Part shown: piece by piece, positions 27,719-36,973 of the stretch | Position numbering within the stretch: position 1 is the first letter of the stretch | How the letters are laid out: each line of letters starts with the position of its first letter | Origin: Galliscardovia ingluviei | Lineage (GTDB): Bacteria > Actinomycetota > Actinomycetes > Actinomycetales > Bifidobacteriaceae | Direction: 5' to 3' | Length of the DNA stretch: 64,000 bases | Assembly (NCBI RefSeq): GCF_014635685.1 | Contig: NZ_BMDH01000004.1 | Location: 1-64,000 of the forward strand | Notes under the pieces: model-generated | What the model saw: only the letters and a program-made list of their open reading frames with translations | Database searches by the model: none | What the model was told of the DNA's origin: nothing | Made by a program: the position numbers and the translations under genes

Positions 27719-28028
27719 AAGAATTCCTTCTCTTCTATTAAGTCTTCCCTACGAATCCTCTCTGGATTCGCCTTTCAGCTGGCGTAGCGCCTACTGGGCA
27801 TACCACTCCCAAGCTGATGGAATTACGATACCCCCCCCCGGACAAAAAATGATTGCTGTACAAATGGTCATTCTTCCGCTTATTTCCGGCATTTTCTATC
27901 CTCTTTAGCTTGGTTTGCAGCGAATCTACTTAACAATCTTCTCTATTATTGAGTTACAATGCTCACATTCACATTTTGAAATATTTCAAAGCACATCTGC
28001 GCGCGCTGGGGAGCATATTGGGGGAAGT
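27719..28028. promoter_or_regulatory. upstream region of the surface-protein gene with hairpin and nine-G tract
   Basis: CGAATCC-tctct-GGATTCG (27752-27770) forms a 7-bp hairpin 34 bp before the surface-protein start. A homopolymer of nine C (nine G on the transcribed strand) lies at 27831-27839, 113 bp upstream of that start. No gene is supported in the interval. At its right end GGGGGAAGT sits just before the LtrA start. Confidence 0.6.
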
Positions 28029-29363
28029 ATGACACAACAATCACAGGTGCAAGCACAATCAACCATACAATCACATACACCACGCCGTTTTGCGCTCACA
28101 CCTATGGTGCCGCGCGATCCACAAGAGCCACATCGCGTAGCTTCTGTACTAGAACTCTTTTTTGATTTAGTTTTTGTTATTGCTGTCTCTACTGCGGGAG
28201 CGAGCGCACATCATAGTATTGTCCGTGAGCATTCCATACAGCCAATTATTATGTATTTGCTTGCTTTTGAATTCATTTGGTGGGCGTGGACGAATTTTTC
28301 TTGGTTCGCTTCCTCTTTTGATACTGACGACTGGTTGTATCGACTGCTCACTTTTGTGCAAATGCTGGGCGTGCTCGTGCTGGCTGCTGGTATTGAGCCT
28401 ATGTTTACAGCATTTGATTGCAGGCTTGCCGCACTTGGCTATGTTATTATGCGCATTGCTTTAGTGACTCAATGGTTGCGCGCTTGGCTCACCCCTCATC
28501 CACAAGCGCAACAAGCACAGTCTCAGCACACACAAGCATTGCAAACGCAGTCTCAAGAATCTGCATTGCCTACTCAACACCTTGCTCAACAACGTGCAAA
28601 ACATGCTGCAAAGTTGTATGCCGTCGGCATTTTTGTGCTGCAAATTTTCTGGTTATTGTGGGCATTTGCTATGCATCCTGGGCCGCTGATGTATATCGCG
28701 CTGGCATTGTTAGTTGTAGCAGAATGGGCTGTGCCAGCGGTAGCAGAATATCACGGTCCAACATTATGGCACCCGCATCATATTACCGAGCGATATGGTT
28801 TGTTTACGATTATTTTGCTTGGTGAAAGTTTGCTCTCTAGCGCCACAGCACTACTGGAGGCTTTGCATGAGGGCGAGCATCTTGGAGCATTACTTACCGT
28901 TTGCCTTGCTACGTTTATTATTAGCGCTTGCCTTTGGTGGATCTATTTTTGGCCAACGCATCATCACGCTATTACTTCTTTTCGGCAAGTATTTATGTAT
29001 GCATATTCGCATTATATTATTTTCGCCTCTATTGGCGCATTAAGTATCGGCACCGAGCTTATTGTTGACTATATTAAGGGCGATAATGCGGTTTTTGCAA
29101 TGCCGCAACTGAGTATCAGGCTGGTGTACTGCTTGCCGATAGCTTTTGCGGTTTTAGTGACGTGGTTTGTTGTGGCATTCGCGCAAGTTCCTTCTCCAGC
29201 GCGATGGGGTATTACTGTGTTAATGCTTGTCCTTTTGGTTTGCGGATGTATTGCAGTGCCGTTGCCATATATTGTGCTACTGCCGATGATTATTATGATG
29301 CTGATTGTTGGCATACTTATTTCGCAAACACAACATGCTAAGCAACTGCAACCTACTGAGTAA
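28029..29363 (+). CDS. LtrA family membrane protein
   Basis: About 444 residues with some twelve to fourteen hydrophobic helices, in the low temperature requirement A family named from Listeria. The N-terminal signature RVASVLELFFDLVFVIAVS is diagnostic, as are FEFIWWAWTNFSWFASSFDTDDW and HITERYGLFTIILLGESLLS. The biochemical role of the family is not established. The start ATG 28029 is chosen for the adjacent GGGGGAAG; an upstream frame extension of 38 codons is unlikely to be translated. A Q-rich loop near residue 160-180 is poorly conserved. A direct GCAACCTACT duplication spans its stop codon. Confidence 0.85.
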   Translation: MTQQSQVQAQSTIQSHTPRRFALTPMVPRDPQEPHRVASVLELFFDLVFVIAVSTAGASAHHSIVREHSIQPIIMYLLAFEFIWWAWTNFSWFASSFDTDDWLYRLLTFVQMLGVLVLAAGIEPMFTAFDCRLAALGYVIMRIALVTQWLRAWLTPHPQAQQAQSQHTQALQTQSQESALPTQHLAQQRAKHAAKLYAVGIFVLQIFWLLWAFAMHPGPLMYIALALLVVAEWAVPAVAEYHGPTLWHPHHITERYGLFTIILLGESLLSSATALLEALHEGEHLGALLTVCLATFIISACLWWIYFWPTHHHAITSFRQVFMYAYSHYIIFASIGALSIGTELIVDYIKGDNAVFAMPQLSIRLVYCLPIAFAVLVTWFVVAFAQVPSPARWGITVLMLVLLVCGCIAVPLPYIVLLPMIIMMLIVGILISQTQHAKQLQPTE

Positions 29364-29446
29364 TCGCAACCTACTAAACAATAGCACTATTCAGCAAGTA
29401 CATGAATAGCTCAACATAATAGTTGACTACAGTATGAACACAGTAC

Positions 29447-29496
29447 GGATAGAGACCTTAGCCAAGCACCATATCGCTTAACCAAGGTCTCTATCC
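29447..29496. terminator. bidirectional hairpin between convergent genes
   Basis: GGATAGAGACCTT pairs exactly with AAGGTCTCTATCC (13 bp, 24-nt loop). It lies between the LtrA gene and the convergent oxidoreductase gene. Confidence 0.7.
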
Positions 29497-29605
29497 CTTA
29501 CCGCTGAGTGTTGCGCATTACTCACGCACTACTCATGTATTACCAAATGCGCGTCATTTCATGCTATGCACATGATGTCATTTACACGCATCATTATCGG
29601 TTCAT

Positions 29606-30235
29606 TTATGCACGCGCTGCATCAACATGCACCGATGCCACAGTAAAGCGCTCACCCACGTGCTGAGGCTGCTCCATTTCATTGACCACAGCAATTGCAA
29701 AATCTTGGGAGGATACAAATTCGCCAGCAGGAGTATCCAGCTCAGTTGCCAGCAAACCAGTACGTTTACCTGGAGCGATAGCAGGGGCCGGAGCAATCAT
29801 CGTCCATTGTAATGCTCCTGCATGAGCGCGGTAATCGTCGAGGATTGCGCCAAAAGTCTTTGCCTCTGGCAAGTATGCTTCCGGGAATTGCTCAGTATCA
29901 AAAAGTCGAGTATGCGCATCTACCTGCAATGCACCTGCGCCACCTACTACAATAAAACGTCCTTGAGGCTTAGCTTCGATGAGTGCATGGTGTGCTTCGC
30001 GAACTGCTTCATAGTTATCGCGACCTGCAACAGTAATCAGTGTCACATCATGGCTGTTGATGATGTCAACAACTGCTGCAGTATCAGCAAATTGCAAAGC
30101 ATGTGGCGTTACTAATTCGCTGGCTGGAGCATCACCTTTACGCGAATATGCGTCTACATGTTCCCCGCGGCGAACTGCTTCTGCTACTACACTGCTTCCA
30201 ACCATACCTGTTGCGCCAATAACTGCAATATTCAT
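29606..30235 (-). CDS. NAD(P)-binding atypical SDR oxidoreductase
   Basis: 209 residues with a Rossmann motif at the N terminus, IAVIGATGMVGSSVVAEAVRRG, and a second strand FIVVGGAGALQVD. The pattern is that of the NAD(P)H-binding atypical short-chain dehydrogenases (YwnB/BVR-B-like). The substrate is unknown. The start ATG at 30235 has GGAGGAAATTC upstream. The divergent gene encodes an HxlR regulator, an arrangement often seen where HxlR controls the neighbouring reductase in response to quinones or electrophiles. Confidence 0.8.
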   Translation of the reverse strand: MNIAVIGATGMVGSSVVAEAVRRGEHVDAYSRKGDAPASELVTPHALQFADTAAVVDIINSHDVTLITVAGRDNYEAVREAHHALIEAKPQGRFIVVGGAGALQVDAHTRLFDTEQFPEAYLPEAKTFGAILDDYRAHAGALQWTMIAPAPAIAPGKRTGLLATELDTPAGEFVSSQDFAIAVVNEMEQPQHVGERFTVASVHVDAARA

Positions 30236-30407
30236 GAATTTCCTCCAATTAATTGTTATATATTGCGGTGAGCATGCGTATATTCACCGCCGTTGTTTTA
30301 CATTACTGTTATACTAACTTTTAGTAACTAATTACTTCAAGGTAACTATTGAATATAAGCGTGTTGCTAGTAATTGCAATATATCTACCTGAAACAGGAG
30401 CATGAAT

Positions 30408-30788
30408 ATGACCATTCAACAGAGTGCACAACCAGATATACTCAATGCCAATTGCCCCTCACGCACGGTATTACGGCATATCACCGATCGCTGGACACCC
30501 ATGATTGTTACCGTCCTAACCCCACGTAGACAAGTTCGTTTTAAGGAATTGCGCGAGCGCGTACAAGGCATATCGCCTAAAGTTCTCACCGAAACTCTGC
30601 GATCTATGGAACGTGACGGTTTAGTAACGCGCGTAGTAACCGCAAGCGTGCCACCTCGCGTAGATTACGAATTAACCGACCTCGGTATGAGCATTACACG
30701 ACCTATCGCAGCATTACGCCGTTGGGCAGAAGGTCATGTCACTGAAATTGAAGAACACCGCCAAGCATACGACAATGCATTGCACTAG
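30408..30788 (+). CDS. HxlR-family winged-helix regulator
   Basis: About 126 residues, nearly all one HxlR winged helix: CPSRTVLRHITDRWTPMIVTVL, FKELRERVQGISPKVLTETLRSMERDGLVTR, then the wing VPPRVDYELTDLGMSI. The N-terminal Cys of NCPS is at the position used as a redox or electrophile sensor in several HxlR proteins. ATG 30408 is chosen because AGGAG is seven bases upstream; the ATG two codons earlier is too close. It is divergent from the SDR gene and 199 nt before the DUF1304 gene. A TTACTTCAAGGTAACTA-like inverted repeat in the 170-bp intergenic stretch may be its operator. Confidence 0.88.
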   Translation: MTIQQSAQPDILNANCPSRTVLRHITDRWTPMIVTVLTPRRQVRFKELRERVQGISPKVLTETLRSMERDGLVTRVVTASVPPRVDYELTDLGMSITRPIAALRRWAEGHVTEIEEHRQAYDNALH

Positions 30789-30987
30789 ACCCAAGCATTG
30801 CATAGCAATGTATGCACTCTCTATACCCTATGCTCCACATATCTCATACACTACGCGCACCCTACAGTTGACACATACAGCATATAGTCTGTCTATAGAT
30901 TTACATTCCACTCAACACCAGAGTATGCAACAATAGCAACACGCAAAACTATCAGATGCATTAAATGTATTAAAGGAGAACATCATT

Positions 30988-31380
30988 ATGCTTATTGCTA
31001 GCGCAGTATTCACCTTACTTGCAGCAGCACTTCATGTGTTTATTTGGTATGTAGAAGTTTTTGCTTGGAGAAAGCCGCTTGCCCGCAAAATATTTGGTCC
31101 CCAAGCGCCAGATGAGCTTGCCGTTACCAGTTTTTACGCCTATAACCAAGGCATGTATAACTTAGCATTGGCTGTTGTTGCTTGCGTCGGCGCAGTGATG
31201 GTACTAGCTGCTCCATCACTTGCAACAGTGGGATACGCCTTGAGCCTTGCCGGATGTGGCTCTATGCTCTTCGCAGCACTCTCACTCGGCATTGCCTCTG
31301 CAAAGCATCGTCTTGCCGCTGTAAAGCAAGGACTGTTACCTTTGCTTTCAGTAATTTGTACGCTTATTGTTCTGCTATAG
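30988..31380 (+). CDS. DUF1304 family small membrane protein
   Basis: 130 residues with four predicted membrane helices. Family marks are the N-terminal HVFIWYVEVFAW and the FYAYNQGMYNLALAVVACVG segment. No function is known for DUF1304. AAAGGAG lies nine bases before the ATG. Its position after the HxlR regulator suggests, but does not prove, shared control. Confidence 0.8.
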   Translation: MLIASAVFTLLAAALHVFIWYVEVFAWRKPLARKIFGPQAPDELAVTSFYAYNQGMYNLALAVVACVGAVMVLAAPSLATVGYALSLAGCGSMLFAALSLGIASAKHRLAAVKQGLLPLLSVICTLIVLL

Positions 31381-31440
31381 GCGTCATAAAAATACAAAAA
31401 ACTCTTGCATAAACGGCGCATCATAGAGCACAATAGAACT

Positions 31441-31938
31441 ATGACTTCAATTCATCGCGGCGATTTAGAGATCGCATTGTCTGGCAATTTGCCAGCTGTT
31501 GGTACTGCTGCTCCAGAGTTCACTCTGACTACAGGCGATTTGGAAGAGATTACACTTGCTGATTTCGCTGGCAAGCGCGTGGTCTTGAATATCTTCCCTA
31601 GCCTTGATACCGATACCTGTGCTCGTTCTGTTCGTGAATTCAACAAGCGTGCTGCAAGCTTGGATAATACTGTAGTGCTTTGCGTTTCTGCAGATTTGCC
31701 ATTTGCAGCTCATCGTTTCTGCACTGTTGAAGGCATTGAGAACGTGATCACCGGCTCCACATTCCGCTCATCATTCTCCGTGGATTATGGTGTGCGTATG
31801 CAGACTCTGCCATTTACCGGTCTGAATGCTCGCGCTGTGGTCATTATTGACACTGACGGCAAAGTCATGTACACGCAGCTTGTTCCAGAAATGGCTGATG
31901 AACCTGATTACGATGATGCTCTTGCCGTATTGCAGTAA
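31441..31938 (+). CDS. tpx: thiol peroxidase, Tpx type
   Basis: Atypical 2-Cys peroxiredoxin of about 165 residues that reduces peroxides with thioredoxin. The peroxidatic Cys is in FPSLDTDTCARSVREFN and the resolving Cys in SADLPFAAHRFCTVEGIENV, with the usual Tpx spacing. ATG 31441 gives the family length; an upstream extension of 12 codons is not conserved-looking. trxB, the source of thioredoxin reducing power, is found at 55 kb. A strong terminator follows. Confidence 0.94.
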   Translation: MTSIHRGDLEIALSGNLPAVGTAAPEFTLTTGDLEEITLADFAGKRVVLNIFPSLDTDTCARSVREFNKRAASLDNTVVLCVSADLPFAAHRFCTVEGIENVITGSTFRSSFSVDYGVRMQTLPFTGLNARAVVIIDTDGKVMYTQLVPEMADEPDYDDALAVLQ

Positions 31939-32053
31939 TGCAGGCATAGTAGCCGATGCAAATATGCGAATCGCATAGCTTCATCGGGCTGCTTACTGCA
32001 TAGTAGATGAAGTTTACACGGCAGGTAAGTATTAGCTGCTACACATAGTTAAG

Positions 32054-32085
32054 GCGCTGTAGTGCAAAGCATTGCAGCGCTTTTT
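32054..32085 (+). terminator. intrinsic terminator of tpx
   Basis: A 12-bp stem (GCGCTGTAGTGC with GCATTGCAGCGC, two G-T pairs, AAA loop) is followed by TTTTT. Confidence 0.9.
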
Positions 32086-32094
32086 ATGTATTGC

Positions 32095-32134
32095 ACATAC
32101 ATAAAGGTGAGTACATGCTCACCTTTTTGTATGT
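32095..32134. terminator. second, bidirectional terminator
   Basis: AAAGGTGAG-tacatg-CTCACCTTT is extended by ACATAC/GTATGT arms and ends in a T run on both strands. A further 8-bp hairpin, ACGCTGAT with ATCAGCGT, follows near 32138-32162. Confidence 0.8.
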
Positions 32135-32171
32135 TAAACGCTGATTTGGATGGCATCAGCGTACTGGCGAA

Positions 32172-32294
32172 ACCTAGGAAGTAGTTTACGTAGTACAGAT
32201 ACCACCATCATTGCACCTTTACCGCGTACCTAGGAACTTAACCTCTAACCCAACTTCCTAGGTTCAAGGTTACTTCCTAGGTTACTTCCTAGGT
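32172..32294. repeat. five copies of a CTTCCTAGGT element
   Basis: ACCTAGGAAG at 32172 and ACCTAGGAAC at 32228 point one way; CTTCCTAGGT at 32254, 32273 and 32285 point the other way, the last two 12 bp apart. All share the palindromic core CCTAGG. They lie between terminators of two convergent genes, so a promoter role is unlikely. Confidence 0.8.
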
Positions 32295-32338
32295 AAATTT
32301 TGGCATATCAATAAAAAAAATAGATGCCCTAATAGTCA

Positions 32339-32370
32339 TTGGGGCATGTACCTAACCGCACATGCCCCAA
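32339..32370 (-). terminator. terminator of the DUF4032 gene
   Basis: TTGGGGCATGT pairs exactly with ACATGCCCCAA (11 bp, 10-nt loop). On the minus strand a run of eight T follows about 20 nt later. Confidence 0.65.
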
Positions 32371-32394
32371 CTAATACTGACTGCAAAGCCCTAA

Positions 32395-33828
32395 TTAGTG
32401 GCTCCACACTGCTGCATCAGGATCATCTTCTGGATTATAATCATCGTCATCATAGGTTGATTCATCATCAACTACGCCAGAATCTGCATCCTCATTGATA
32501 GCTTCCATAACCTTGCTATCAATCTTGTATTGCGGCAACGCATTTTCAATATAACTAGCCACTGCCTGCGCCATTGGTACGTCATGACCTACCTGCTCGG
32601 CCAGATACCAACGATGAGTAAGCACTTCATGGAAGAACTGCGCTGGCTCAATTTGGCTACGATATTCTGCAGGAATCATGCGCACAGTAGGCTCAAATAC
32701 CTCACGCATCCAGTCAGTAGCTACAATTTCTAAATCTTCACCCTGACGCCATGTAGACGCGCGATACGCATCCAGATCATTGAGCAAGCGCCGAGCCTGA
32801 TTCTCTTGCACATCCAAACCTGTTAAGCGCAGTAACTTACGTGACGCATAGCCAGCATCAACCACACGTGGGCGCACACGCACACGATTGCCGTCTTCAT
32901 CAGTGTTCATTTCTAGCTCATCAACATCGAATCCCAGATCATTGAGCATATTGACGCGCTTTTCAATCTTCCACATCTCATCTGGACTAAAGCTTTCCAC
33001 ATCAGTAAGCGCACTCCACAATGAGTGGTATCGGTCAACTAAGCGGTTGCCGACCTCAACTTCATCAACTTGATCCGGTAGCAACTTACCGGAGCTCAAA
33101 TCCATCAATTCACCAATAATATTGGTGCGTGCTAAATCAATATCGTATTCACGCTGTCCATTAGTAAGCGTTGGATATAATTCGCCAGTTTCCGCGTCAA
33201 CTAGAACTGCTGCAAAAGAGTCCGCATCGCGCAAAAATAGCACGTTAGACAGTGATACATCACCCCAGTAGAAACCTACTAAATGCAAGCGCACCAATAG
33301 CACTGCAAGCGCATCAATAAGCCTGTCTGCTGTATCTTCTCGTAAGTTTCTCGCAAAAAGCGCACGGTATGGTAGCGAGAATTTCAAATGCTGCGTTACT
33401 AGCATTGCTTCTAATGGCTCGCCATCTTTTGTATGACGCCCAGTGACTACTGCAATTGGCTTGACAGATGGCACATCAATTTTTTCCAACTGTCGCAATA
33501 GCTCATATTCTCGCTCTGCAACCGATTGCGTAATTTCCTTCATGGCGTACACTTCATTACCCACACGCACAAAACGTACCACGTGTCTGGAGATACCACG
33601 AGGCAAATTAGCCAGTAAATCATCGGGCCAGGTAGACAATGGCTCATGCCATGGCAATGTAAACATTTTCGGATTCGAACTTGCCGCAGTAATGCGCAAT
33701 GCCTTTGGAGACTCGTTAGTACTCGCACTTACAGGTCCAGCGCCAGCAAGTGACGCATATCCGTTGACATTGTTTACATTCACTGATGTTGCTTGGGTAA
33801 GTCGTGGATCAATCTCTATACGTTCCAT
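32395..33828 (-). CDS. DUF4032 protein with kinase-like fold
   Basis: About 477 residues. The central part resembles lipopolysaccharide/RIO-type kinases: RFVRVGNEVYAMKEI with a candidate ATP lysine, EREYELLRQLE, and HLVGFYWGDVSLSNVLFLRDADSFAAVLVDAETGE, which matches HGDxxxxNxL...vDxE. The C-terminal half, with RVDAGYASRKLL- and RWYLAEQ-type segments, is the DUF4032 region found across actinobacteria. Whether it phosphorylates anything is unknown. The start is taken as ATG 33828; a TTG 9 nt earlier is possible. An acidic D/E/N tail ends the protein. It is a single gene with its own terminator. Confidence 0.7.
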   Translation of the reverse strand: MERIEIDPRLTQATSVNVNNVNGYASLAGAGPVSASTNESPKALRITAASSNPKMFTLPWHEPLSTWPDDLLANLPRGISRHVVRFVRVGNEVYAMKEITQSVAEREYELLRQLEKIDVPSVKPIAVVTGRHTKDGEPLEAMLVTQHLKFSLPYRALFARNLREDTADRLIDALAVLLVRLHLVGFYWGDVSLSNVLFLRDADSFAAVLVDAETGELYPTLTNGQREYDIDLARTNIIGELMDLSSGKLLPDQVDEVEVGNRLVDRYHSLWSALTDVESFSPDEMWKIEKRVNMLNDLGFDVDELEMNTDEDGNRVRVRPRVVDAGYASRKLLRLTGLDVQENQARRLLNDLDAYRASTWRQGEDLEIVATDWMREVFEPTVRMIPAEYRSQIEPAQFFHEVLTHRWYLAEQVGHDVPMAQAVASYIENALPQYKIDSKVMEAINEDADSGVVDDESTYDDDDYNPEDDPDAAVWSH

Positions 33829-33968
33829 GTACACCAACTTAACTTTACATCTGGTTGCTTAAATTCACGATGTTCGCTAATTCCTGCACTCTATTGTACT
33901 AATACTGCGCAACCATTGTCGTATCTCAAATAATAAGCCACATAATAAGCTAATAACTTCAAAATATA

Positions 33969-34084
33969 AGCCCCGCAACCATCATTGGCCGCGGGGCTAC
34001 TGCCTCTACGAGGTGAAATGGGAAGAGAGGAAACCTCACCTCGTTACCGACATATGCAAACGCTTGCGGAATTCGCTATGTCGG
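33969..34084 (-). other. three consecutive hairpins after the MsmK-type ATPase gene
   Basis: On the minus-strand transcript, in order after the stop: CCGACATA with TATGTCGG (34077-34084 / 34047-34054), ACGAGGTGA with TCACCTCGT (34008-34016 / 34036-34044), and AGCCCCGC with GCGGGGCT (33969-33976 / 33991-33998), the last followed by TTATATTTT and probably the terminator. The first loop contains AAACGCTTGC, similar to LacI-type half sites. Confidence 0.7.
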
Positions 34085-34102
34085 ACGTTTACTTGCACTC
34101 GC

Positions 34103-35230
34103 TTAGTTCAAGCGGTTTTCAGTGCTTGGTGCGAAGAGGTGCATCTTGGTTGGATCAATCTTGATACGTACCACATCGCCAACCTTTGGCAAAGCGCGTG
34201 GGTTGACACGAACTGTGGTCATCTTGTCCTGATCGCTCATCACAGCACCTTCGTCAGCTGCCAATCCGTCAGTGACAATATTGCCGTAAATATAGCCGTC
34301 AGAGCCCAAATCTTCAACGTTAACAACCTTGAGCTTGAATGCGTTGGCATCCTCTGCGCTTGCCAAGTCTGCATCCTCTGGACGGAAGCCAACGACGATC
34401 TGGCTGTTGTCCTCTGGAGTGAGCTTATTGACTACTTCTTCTGGCAAAGCAATGGTATCGTCACCAATCTGTGCGTGACCATTCACTACTGGGTGAGTAG
34501 AAATATTCATGGATGGGGAGCCGATGAAGCCTGCAACGAATACGTTTGCTGGGCGGTCATAAAGCTCGGTCGGAGCGCCAACCTGCTGCAAAATACCAAG
34601 CTTGATTACAGCGATGCGATCACCCATGGTCAAAGCCTCAGTCTGATCGTGGGTCACATACAGTGTGGTTACGCCGAGCTGACGCTGCAATGCTGCAATC
34701 TGTGTACGAGTCTGTACACGAAGCTTTGCGTCCAAGTTAGACAAAGGCTCATCCATCAGGAAGACCTTTGGCTTACGAACGATTGCACGACCCATTGCCA
34801 CACGCTGACGCTGACCACCAGAGAGGTTCTTTGGCTTACGATCAAGGAATGGGGTCAAATCAAGAATCTTTGCTGCTTCTTCAACGCGCTTGCGGATCTC
34901 ATCCTTTGGAGTGCCAGCGATCTTCAAAGCAAAGCCCATGTTGTCAGCTACGGTCATGTGTGGGTACAGAGCGTAGTTCTGGAATACCATTGCAATATCG
35001 CGGTCTTTTGGCTGCATATTGGTGACATCCTTATCACCAATCAAAATGCGACCCTTGTTCACTTCTTCAAGGCCTGCGAGCATGCGCAGTGTAGTTGACT
35101 TACCGCAACCAGAAGGACCAACGAGGACGAGGAATTCGCCATCATTAATCTTCAAATTCAAATCATCAACTGATGGCTTATCATTGCCTGGATAAATACG
35201 GGTGACATGGTCAAAAATTACTTCTGCCAT
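34103..35230 (-). CDS. msmK: ABC transporter ATPase, MsmK/UgpC/MalK type
   Basis: 375 residues. The nucleotide-binding domain has Walker [11 protein letters not shown]-loop FQNYALYPH, signature LSGGQRQRV, Walker [11 protein letters not shown] and the H-loop VTHD. The C-terminal OB-fold TOBE domain (from about residue 240) is that of carbohydrate importer ATPases. ATG 35230 follows GAAAGGAAA. No permease or binding protein is nearby, which fits the shared energising subunit used by several sugar ABC importers in bifidobacteria and streptococci. The symbol is by analogy. Confidence 0.88.
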   Translation of the reverse strand: MAEVIFDHVTRIYPGNDKPSVDDLNLKINDGEFLVLVGPSGCGKSTTLRMLAGLEEVNKGRILIGDKDVTNMQPKDRDIAMVFQNYALYPHMTVADNMGFALKIAGTPKDEIRKRVEEAAKILDLTPFLDRKPKNLSGGQRQRVAMGRAIVRKPKVFLMDEPLSNLDAKLRVQTRTQIAALQRQLGVTTLYVTHDQTEALTMGDRIAVIKLGILQQVGAPTELYDRPANVFVAGFIGSPSMNISTHPVVNGHAQIGDDTIALPEEVVNKLTPEDNSQIVVGFRPEDADLASAEDANAFKLKVVNVEDLGSDGYIYGNIVTDGLAADEGAVMSDQDKMTTVRVNPRALPKVGDVVRIKIDPTKMHLFAPSTENRLN

Positions 35231-35593
35231 TTTCTTTCCTTTCATTGGCAGGTACGTGCCAAACGATCCGTTGTAAAAGGTTTACTTTTCCCGCTATTTT
35301 TGGAACTTATCTCGTAAGGTCTTGCCTTTTTGCGTAACCCTTGAGTTTGCACCGCAAACAGCTTTGTTTATGGTGGTCGTCAGATACTCTCCGATGAGCC
35401 ACTGACTAATATACACCAACATTCGGGCAAATTCTAGAAAATCTTAATAAGCGTGTTGTAATCTTTACCTGTAAAAGTAATTATGGCTCTAGTGATAATG
35501 CCCGTCATACGCACTGTTGTGCCATAGTATTACTGCTATACCAGAAACTGATGTAATTTGGGGATACTTTGCGTGAAGTAGGAGCGAGTAACG
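35231..35593. promoter_or_regulatory. divergent region, msmK / malY-like gene
   Basis: 363 bp without a gene. AACG-atc-CGTT (35262-35272), a symmetrical LacI-operator-like sequence, sits about 32 bp upstream of the msmK-like start, next to a TGGCA-ggtacg-TGCCA repeat. The right end holds a TAGGAG ribosome site for the aminotransferase gene. Confidence 0.4.
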
Positions 35594-36805
35594 ATGACCG
35601 AATTTGATTTCACTTCCATTATTGACCGCCATGGAAAAGATGCGCTTGCAATCGATGGCATTGGTGGCCCAGAAGGGTTTGCTCCAGGAGCGCCGCGTGA
35701 GGGATTTGACGCTATTCCTATGTGGGTTGCTGATATGAATTTCCCAACCGTGCCAAGCATCCAGCAAGCCATTATCAACCGTGTGCAACATCCTTTATTC
35801 GGTTATTTCAGACCAACTGCACAGTATTTTGACGGCATTATCAATTGGCATCGCAACCATAATCATGTTGACTATATCAAGCCAGAACATATTGGATATG
35901 AAAATGGTGTGCTTGGCGGCGTAGTTTCCGCGTTGAAAGCGTTCGCAACGCCTGGTGACAATGTGCTACTCCACAGCCCGACATATATCGGTTTTACACA
36001 CTGCATTGGTGATAACGGTTTCAATATTGTGCATTCTCCACTTGTCCTTGACGAGCAGGGTGTGTGGCGTATGGACTATGAAGATATGGCAGCTAAGTTA
36101 GAGCAATACCATATTCATGTTGCCGTATTCTGTTCTCCTCATAATCCTTGCGGTCGCGTGTGGGAGCGCTGGGAAATTGAGCGAGCTATGGAAGTCTATG
36201 CTGCTCACGATTGCATTGTTATTTCTGATGAAATTTGGTCCGATCTGATATTACAGGGACAGCATATTCCTACACAATCGGTAAGTGAGGATGCCCGAGC
36301 TCGTACTATCGCGCTCTATGCTCCAAGTAAAACCTTCAATTTGGCGGGGCTTATTGGTAGCTACCACGTAGTGCCAAACCAATATCTACGCGACCGTATG
36401 AATGCGGTATCTAGCAAAACACATTACAACGATATGAATGTGCTTTCTATGCATGCGCTGGTTGGCGCGTATACACCTGAGGGCGAGCACTGGCTCAAGG
36501 AACTTTTGGATGTTATTCGCACGAATGTCAAACTTATGCATACGTTTATTACGCAAGAAGTGCAGGGCATTCAAGCAGCCGAGCCACAAGGCACATATAT
36601 GATGTTCCTTGACTGCACTAAGTATTGTGAGCAGCATCAAGTTGATATTGAAACACTCATTAAGCGCGGCTGGGATGTGGGCGTAGCTTGGCAAGATGGG
36701 CGCATGTTCCAAGCGGCGAATGCTATACGCATTAACCTCGCTTTACCAACAAGCCGTGTGCAGGAAGCAATTGATCGCTTACGCAAGTACGTATTTGTGG
36801 ACTAA
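35594..36805 (+). CDS. PLP-dependent aminotransferase, MalY/PatB family
   Basis: A fold-type I PLP enzyme of 403 residues. Family marks are MWVADMNFPTVPSIQQA, ENGVLGGVVSALKAFATPGDNVLLHSPTY, FCSPHNPCGRVW, ISDEIWSDL and the PLP lysine in SKTFNLAGLIGSY. MalY/PatB enzymes usually have C-S beta-lyase (cystathionine beta-lyase) activity and some act as regulators; which applies here cannot be seen. The ATG has TAGGAG nine bases upstream. It is a single gene with a hairpin terminator. A TTGTGGACTA duplication overlaps the stop codon. Confidence 0.88.
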   Translation: MTEFDFTSIIDRHGKDALAIDGIGGPEGFAPGAPREGFDAIPMWVADMNFPTVPSIQQAIINRVQHPLFGYFRPTAQYFDGIINWHRNHNHVDYIKPEHIGYENGVLGGVVSALKAFATPGDNVLLHSPTYIGFTHCIGDNGFNIVHSPLVLDEQGVWRMDYEDMAAKLEQYHIHVAVFCSPHNPCGRVWERWEIERAMEVYAAHDCIVISDEIWSDLILQGQHIPTQSVSEDARARTIALYAPSKTFNLAGLIGSYHVVPNQYLRDRMNAVSSKTHYNDMNVLSMHALVGAYTPEGEHWLKELLDVIRTNVKLMHTFITQEVQGIQAAEPQGTYMMFLDCTKYCEQHQVDIETLIKRGWDVGVAWQDGRMFQAANAIRINLALPTSRVQEAIDRLRKYVFVD

Positions 36806-36870
36806 TAAGTAAATGCTTGTGGACTAGTGAGCACGATATTAGCTAATATTGAGTTTGCAAAATTAGGAGC

Positions 36871-36906
36871 ACGGCAGCAATACAATTCAACTACTACTGC
36901 TGCCGT
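36871..36906 (+). terminator. hairpin terminator after the malY-like gene
   Basis: ACGGCAGCA pairs with TGCTGCCGT (9 bp, 18-nt loop). There is no T run. Confidence 0.55.
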
Positions 36907-36973
36907 ATGTCACTGCCTCTTACATAAGCATCACTGTCATATACTGAAAGTACGCAAGTGTAAGAGGTAGCAT

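Noticed and set aside
27705-27908. 67-codon plus-strand open frame across the C tract
   Set aside because: No ribosome site and no family; it overlaps the promoter region and start of the surface-protein gene on the other strand.
34013-35098. 361-codon open frame on the plus strand opposite the MsmK-type gene
   Set aside because: It is a mirror of a strongly conserved ABC ATPase. Its translation is Cys/His/Trp-rich with no domain, and it has no ribosome site.
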